From Deltaproteobacteria bacterium (GTDB taxonomy: Bacteria; SAR324; NAC60-12): a stretch of DNA of 19,050 nucleotides. Shown here in pieces: positions 15,480-19,050 of the stretch (the stretch's first letter is position 1; every line of letters starts with the position of its first letter). The notes below the pieces were generated by a model that worked only from the letters and a program-made list of their open reading frames with translations, did no database searches and was not told where the DNA came from. A program made the translations under genes and the position numbers. Location of the stretch: the NCBI GenBank assembly GCA_003541985.1, contig DPLM01000151.1, forward strand, positions 1 to 19,050, in the 5' to 3' direction.

Positions 15480-16851
15480 TTTTTTATTTTTCCTACTCCT
15501 ACCGCTACTGCTCTCTGGCTGTCTGGCCAAAACTGTCTACTACTCTGACCCGCCCAATTCCGCAGCACTATTACGTACGTCTGCCTTCTCGCTGGAACGT
15601 TTTACAGGACGCCAAGCTAATTTGTTTCGTGATATATTTATTCAAGAAATCTATCGAATTCCTAACTTCGACTATCTGGATGAAGTAAGCGAGACACAAC
15701 GCGAATATACCGCCCTGGTTGCAGCAGAGGTTGAAATTTTTTCTGTCCGTGATGAAGAAGAGATTCGTGGGAACACCCGAATTAATCTACGACCACGCAA
15801 TGTAATGATACAGGAGCCTGGTCAAGAGATTGTGGTTCCTCGACAGGCTTTTGAGTTTGAAGAAATTCCCTTTAGTGAACGGGCAATGCACCGCACCTTG
15901 GATTTGGAGATTCGCTTCTCCTTCCTGAACGCTGGGAGCCGACAAGAGTTGTATCAAGGAAATGAAAAGATCTCTTTTCAGCAGAGTTACGTGGGAGAGG
16001 CAGAAATTCTGGCGATGCCTCCTGCTGATAGAGAAATGGTAAGGCTTGGACGCTTACTTATGCAGCGTATGCTGGATCGTCTAAATCCTGTGCAAAAAAA
16101 TCGTACTCTTGAGTTGGAGGTTGGCACTTCTCCCCTACCTTGGAGCGGTGATACCGTGGACTTGGGACATCCAGGAATCCTACAGGCTAACCGCTATGCT
16201 GTCAGTGGAGATTATGACCGTGCGCTGAAAGGCTGGAGTTACGTAGTCTTTGAGCCTGTGTCCTTTAGCGAATCCGAACGCTTCACCTTCGGTAGTGAAC
16301 TCTACACACGATTACGTCAGGCAAGATTGCCGCAAAATACACTCAAAACTCTATTGCGCTTGTACGGAAAATCTTACTCACTAGAAGAAATAGACCCTGT
16401 GATGATCGCCCTGCTAGAACGCCAGGACTTTCAGCGCTACAGTGCGATCATCAAGTTTTACGCCCGCAACTCGCAGCCTCAAGATGGGCGGAATCTAGCA
16501 GCCGCACACTTCAACTTGGGCTCTATGTATCGTTTGCAGCAACGGTGGTCACTGGCAGCCTATCATTTTGCACAAGCCAACGCCTATCAGCCAGGAATCA
16601 AGTATGCACAAGCCTGGACCGATATGCAAATAGCTTCTGGCAGCTACAATCCGCTAGACAGTTTAGTAGAAAATACTATCGAAGCCGCAGGGACCACACC
16701 ACCACCCGAAGACGCCTTGGTGCAGCCTCGCGCTGCTAGTGCTATCATTCAGCCTGTAAGACAACCCGCGGAAATGGAACCCACTCGTATTGAACCAGTG
16801 GAACTGCCGTTTCTCTCTGAAGATCCTGAATTTGGTTTGGAAATCAATTGA
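15472..16851 (+). CDS. outer-envelope lipoprotein with TPR-like repeats, apparently starting at CTG
   Basis: The frame encodes a lipoprotein signal (NNFLFFLLLPLLLSGC) whose lipobox Cys is residue 17 if the CTG at 15472 is the start, giving 459 residues. No ATG, GTG or TTG lies close by; the nearest, ATG 15406, would give a 38-residue leader and overlap the pilin gene by 74 bases. With CTG the overlap with the pilin stop is eight bases, with a weak AGAAG upstream. The N-terminal domain (about 18-200) is mixed alpha/beta and reminiscent of CsgG/LpoB-type envelope lipoproteins. Tetratricopeptide-like helices lie near 231-260 (ANRYAVSGDYDRALKGW) and 343-375 (AHFNLGSMYRLQQRWSLAAYHF). The tail is Pro/Glu-rich. 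Function unknown. The FlgT-like gene follows directly, suggesting partners. Confidence 0.72.
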   Translation: MNNFLFFLLLPLLLSGCLAKTVYYSDPPNSAALLRTSAFSLERFTGRQANLFRDIFIQEIYRIPNFDYLDEVSETQREYTALVAAEVEIFSVRDEEEIRGNTRINLRPRNVMIQEPGQEIVVPRQAFEFEEIPFSERAMHRTLDLEIRFSFLNAGSRQELYQGNEKISFQQSYVGEAEILAMPPADREMVRLGRLLMQRMLDRLNPVQKNRTLELEVGTSPLPWSGDTVDLGHPGILQANRYAVSGDYDRALKGWSYVVFEPVSFSESERFTFGSELYTRLRQARLPQNTLKTLLRLYGKSYSLEEIDPVMIALLERQDFQRYSAIIKFYARNSQPQDGRNLAAAHFNLGSMYRLQQRWSLAAYHFAQANAYQPGIKYAQAWTDMQIASGSYNPLDSLVENTIEAAGTTPPPEDALVQPRAASAIIQPVRQPAEMEPTRIEPVELPFLSEDPEFGLEIN

Positions 16852-16868
16852 ATCACCCAAGGAGGAAT

Positions 16869-18074
16869 ATGCGTTACCTGATCCTGTTACTGATTGCGAC
16901 TCTATGGGCAAATTTTACGGCATTGGCACGCGAAATCACAGTGACCGGAGTGGCAACGATCTATGATGAAAATATTGGTGGCGCACGGACTCAGGCCCTA
17001 AAAAACGCAAAGCGTGAGGCTGTTGAACAAGGTGTTGGAGCCTATGTTGATGCGACCACGCTGACCCAGAACTTTGAGGTCATCCGTGATGAAATTTTCA
17101 GTGCCAGCCAAGGATTCATCCGGGAGTTTCAAGTCTTGCGAGAAGGGCGCTCCAGTGGAGGGTCAGCCTACGAAGTGGTAATCCGAGCAGATGTTCAAGA
17201 TAGCCGAATTGTCGATACTTTGACGGCACTCCGAGTGTTGCACCAGAAAATGGGCAACAAGCGAGTGATGATCGTTTATGCGCCAACCGATCCGAATGCT
17301 TTGCCCCGTGATATTGGTCCTGTCAGCACAACCTTGTCTGTGATTCGGGATGAATTCAATCGCATGGGTTTTCGTGTTTTCAATGAGCAGGCAATGGAAG
17401 GAATCTACCGTACGATTGAACAAGCTGCATTAGTGGATCGTCCGGTAGACAACCTGATTGCCCTAGCGTTGGATCAGCAGGCAGAAATCCTCTTACGCTT
17501 CGAACTAGTCGGTGGTAAACGAGATCAACGTGGTGGTGTATTCTATGCGACCAAGGCTACCGTGAGACTCAGTGTCTATGATGCCAACACAGGCCGACAA
17601 ATTGCCGATGTAGTCACTTATGGCAAGGAACTTTCTGCTAACCGGCCTGGTTCCTATGACTGGTTCAACATGCTAGGCAAGGCAGGCACTCGAGCTGGTA
17701 AAGATGCTGCTCAGGAAGCAATTGATCGAGTGCTGGCCTACTACCAGAGCATTGGGGATATTGGCAACGCCTATCTACTGGTCTTCCGAAATTACAGCAT
17801 CGAGGAAGAGGATATGATCCTCGACTATCTTGAAAACACTCCGGGATACCAGCAACTCAGCGAACTCAAGAACACGAATCGCTACATTGAGATCGAGCTG
17901 TTCTCTTCTGAAGACAAAAGTCGTCTGCGACGTCAGATGCGCCGTGACCTACAAGAGAGAAATATTCCATTGGTAGCCCAAGAAGCTACGGGTAACCGTA
18001 TTGTCTTTCTTAATCCTCGAGCCCCCGCCAGCGAAGAAGTGGCTGCACCAGAGCAGTTAGAAGTACGTCAGTAG
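16869..18074 (+). CDS. exported protein with FlgT/LPP20-like N-terminal domain
   Basis: A 401-residue protein with a Sec signal peptide (LILLLIATLWANFTALA, cleavage near residue 20) and no lipobox, so probably periplasmic. The first domain (about 22-110) resembles the N-domain of flagellar assembly protein T and LPP20-type proteins: ITVTGVATI, then AR(T)QALKNAKREAVEQGVGAYVD, then a strand-rich stretch ending YEVVIRADV. The middle (about 130-285) resembles CsgG/FlgT-type nucleotide-fold domains (KRVMIVYAPTD, ATVRLSVYDANTGRQIADV), and a charged C-terminal domain follows. ATG 16869 has a near-perfect AAGGAGG upstream; TTG 16848 overlapping the lipoprotein stop is rejected. No flagellar gene is nearby, so a general envelope role beside the lipoprotein is more likely. 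Function not established. Confidence 0.78.
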   Translation: MRYLILLLIATLWANFTALAREITVTGVATIYDENIGGARTQALKNAKREAVEQGVGAYVDATTLTQNFEVIRDEIFSASQGFIREFQVLREGRSSGGSAYEVVIRADVQDSRIVDTLTALRVLHQKMGNKRVMIVYAPTDPNALPRDIGPVSTTLSVIRDEFNRMGFRVFNEQAMEGIYRTIEQAALVDRPVDNLIALALDQQAEILLRFELVGGKRDQRGGVFYATKATVRLSVYDANTGRQIADVVTYGKELSANRPGSYDWFNMLGKAGTRAGKDAAQEAIDRVLAYYQSIGDIGNAYLLVFRNYSIEEEDMILDYLENTPGYQQLSELKNTNRYIEIELFSSEDKSRLRRQMRRDLQERNIPLVAQEATGNRIVFLNPRAPASEEVAAPEQLEVRQ

Positions 18075-18113
18075 CTCACCTTATCTGCATTTTGATCGAT
18101 TTCCTTCTGAATG

Positions 18114-18162
18114 AGGCGGCAGGGATTTTAGTTTGCAACATCAAGCTAGTCCGCCTAATTTT
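18114..18162 (+). terminator. weak candidate terminator after the FlgT-like gene
   Basis: AGGCGG (18114-18119) pairs with CCGCCT (18151-18156), followed by AATTTTT. The 31-base loop is long for an intrinsic terminator, and a flanking ATGAGG/CCTCAT pair could extend an alternative fold. It lies in the gap between the FlgT-like gene and lpd. Confidence 0.25.
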
Positions 18163-18242
18163 TCCCTCATCACCCACAAACTTTACTTACTGGACTTCAC
18201 CATGTTCGGTCACCTCTTTTTTTTAGACTTTCTGGAGAATTC

Positions 18243-19050
18243 ATGAGCCAATTTGATGTCGTTGTGATTGGCGCGGGACCTGGTGGCTATGTCGCCGCAA
18301 TTCGTTCATCGCAGCTTGGACTGAAAACTGCCCTGATTGAGAAATCACCAACCCTTGGGGGAACCTGCCTCAACGTAGGCTGCATTCCTTCTAAGGCCCT
18401 ACTCGATTCAACCGAACACTACTACAACGCCAAAAACCACTTTGCGACCCATGGGATCGATGTTTCAGGACTCAGCCTCAACTGGGACAACATGAAGAAG
18501 CGCAAAGACGAGGTAGTTTCTCAAACTTGTGATGGTGTGATGTATCTAATGAATAAGAACCAGATCAAGGTTTATCAGGGCCACGGTAGCTTTGTAGATG
18601 CCAATACAATTCAAATTTGTAAGGCAGATGGCAGTACAGAAAATATGCAGACGAAGAACACCATCATTGCCACCGGTTCTGAGCCTTCTTCACTGTCCAA
18701 CGTGCCAATCGATGGCAAACGTATTATCACCTCTACAGAGGCTTTGTCCTTGCCCAGTGTCCCAGAAACTATGCTGGTGATTGGCGGAGGAATCATTGGT
18801 CTGGAAATGAGCTCTGTCTATGCTCGCATGGGTACCAAAGTCGCCGTGATTGAATTCATGGATCGTCTGATTCCCACCATGGACCTCTCGCTGGGTAAGG
18901 AAATGCAGCGAATTCTGCGCAAGCTCGGTATCAAGTTCCATTTGAGCCATGCCGTCCAGCAGGCTGTTGCCAGTGATGACACGGTCGTGGTGACTGCCAA
19001 GAACAAGAAGGGAGACGAAGTGAGCTTTAAGGGTGAATACTGCCTCGTAG
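18243..19050 (+). CDS. lpd: dihydrolipoyl dehydrogenase (E3), partial (3' end outside the window)
   Basis: The first 269 codons of a cytoplasmic FAD flavoprotein that reoxidises dihydrolipoamide of pyruvate, 2-oxoglutarate or branched-chain dehydrogenases, or the glycine cleavage system, with NAD+. Visible are the FAD-binding GAGPGGY (about 11-17), the redox-active disulfide in GGTCLNVGCIPSKALL, the ATGSEP segment and the NAD-binding VIGGGIIGLEMSS motif near 180. The open end (GEYCLV) is where family members continue AVGR. ATG 18243 is chosen because GGAG lies five bases upstream. No E1 or E2 gene is in the window, so the complex it serves is not known; it may lie to the right. Confidence 0.95.
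   Translation, partial: MSQFDVVVIGAGPGGYVAAIRSSQLGLKTALIEKSPTLGGTCLNVGCIPSKALLDSTEHYYNAKNHFATHGIDVSGLSLNWDNMKKRKDEVVSQTCDGVMYLMNKNQIKVYQGHGSFVDANTIQICKADGSTENMQTKNTIIATGSEPSSLSNVPIDGKRIITSTEALSLPSVPETMLVIGGGIIGLEMSSVYARMGTKVAVIEFMDRLIPTMDLSLGKEMQRILRKLGIKFHLSHAVQQAVASDDTVVVTAKNKKGDEVSFKGEYCLV

Overview
The window is a gene-dense stretch of a bacterial chromosome. Lipoproteins, a prepilin, Sec signal peptides and a complex I subunit point to a Gram-negative organism, and base composition looks balanced. Gene content (Na+-pump decarboxylase operon with an epsilonproteobacterial-looking alpha subunit, archaeal-type S-adenosylhomocysteinase, FlgT-like export protein) would suit a deltaproteobacterium or SAR324-like marine lineage, but that placement is a guess. 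No rRNA, tRNA, CRISPR array or insertion sequence was found.

Layout. (1) 1-1974, minus strand: a sugar/SDR-type oxidoreductase gene broken by a one-base frameshift, then a YjjG-like HAD nucleotidase, then a zinc-ribbon membrane protein that runs off the left edge. (2) 2221-2649, plus: an OsmC-family protein. (3) 2930-7934, plus: a sodium-pumping decarboxylase operon in the order gamma-alpha-beta, followed by an overlapping or abutting amidase. The beta subunit carries an extra exported domain resembling a biotinyl domain without its lysine. (4) 8098-8735, plus: a decayed O-methyltransferase gene with a frameshift and a nonsense codon. (5) 13428 down to 8749, minus: ahcY, mtaD and a CPA2 (Kef/YbaL-type) cation/proton antiporter, probably one transcript. 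(6) 13604-18074, plus: nuoN, a type IV prepilin, a TPR-bearing lipoprotein with no ordinary start codon, and a FlgT/LPP20-like exported protein, all tightly packed. (7) 18243 to the right edge: lpd, dihydrolipoamide dehydrogenase, partial.

How the genes work together. OadGAB would couple decarboxylation of oxaloacetate (or a related beta-keto/acyl-CoA substrate) to Na+ export. NuoN is part of the proton-pumping arm of complex I, and Lpd serves 2-oxoacid dehydrogenases. AhcY plus MtaD form a methyl-cycle salvage pair; the AhcY active-site differences and the neighbouring deaminase make an S-inosylhomocysteine route plausible. The lipoprotein and FlgT-like protein look like an uncharacterised cell-envelope pair.

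Most worth a second look: the secreted degenerate biotinyl-like extension on OadB, the AhcY/MtaD pair, and the pilin-lipoprotein-FlgT-like cluster with its apparent CTG start. No clearly new defence or mobile system was seen.
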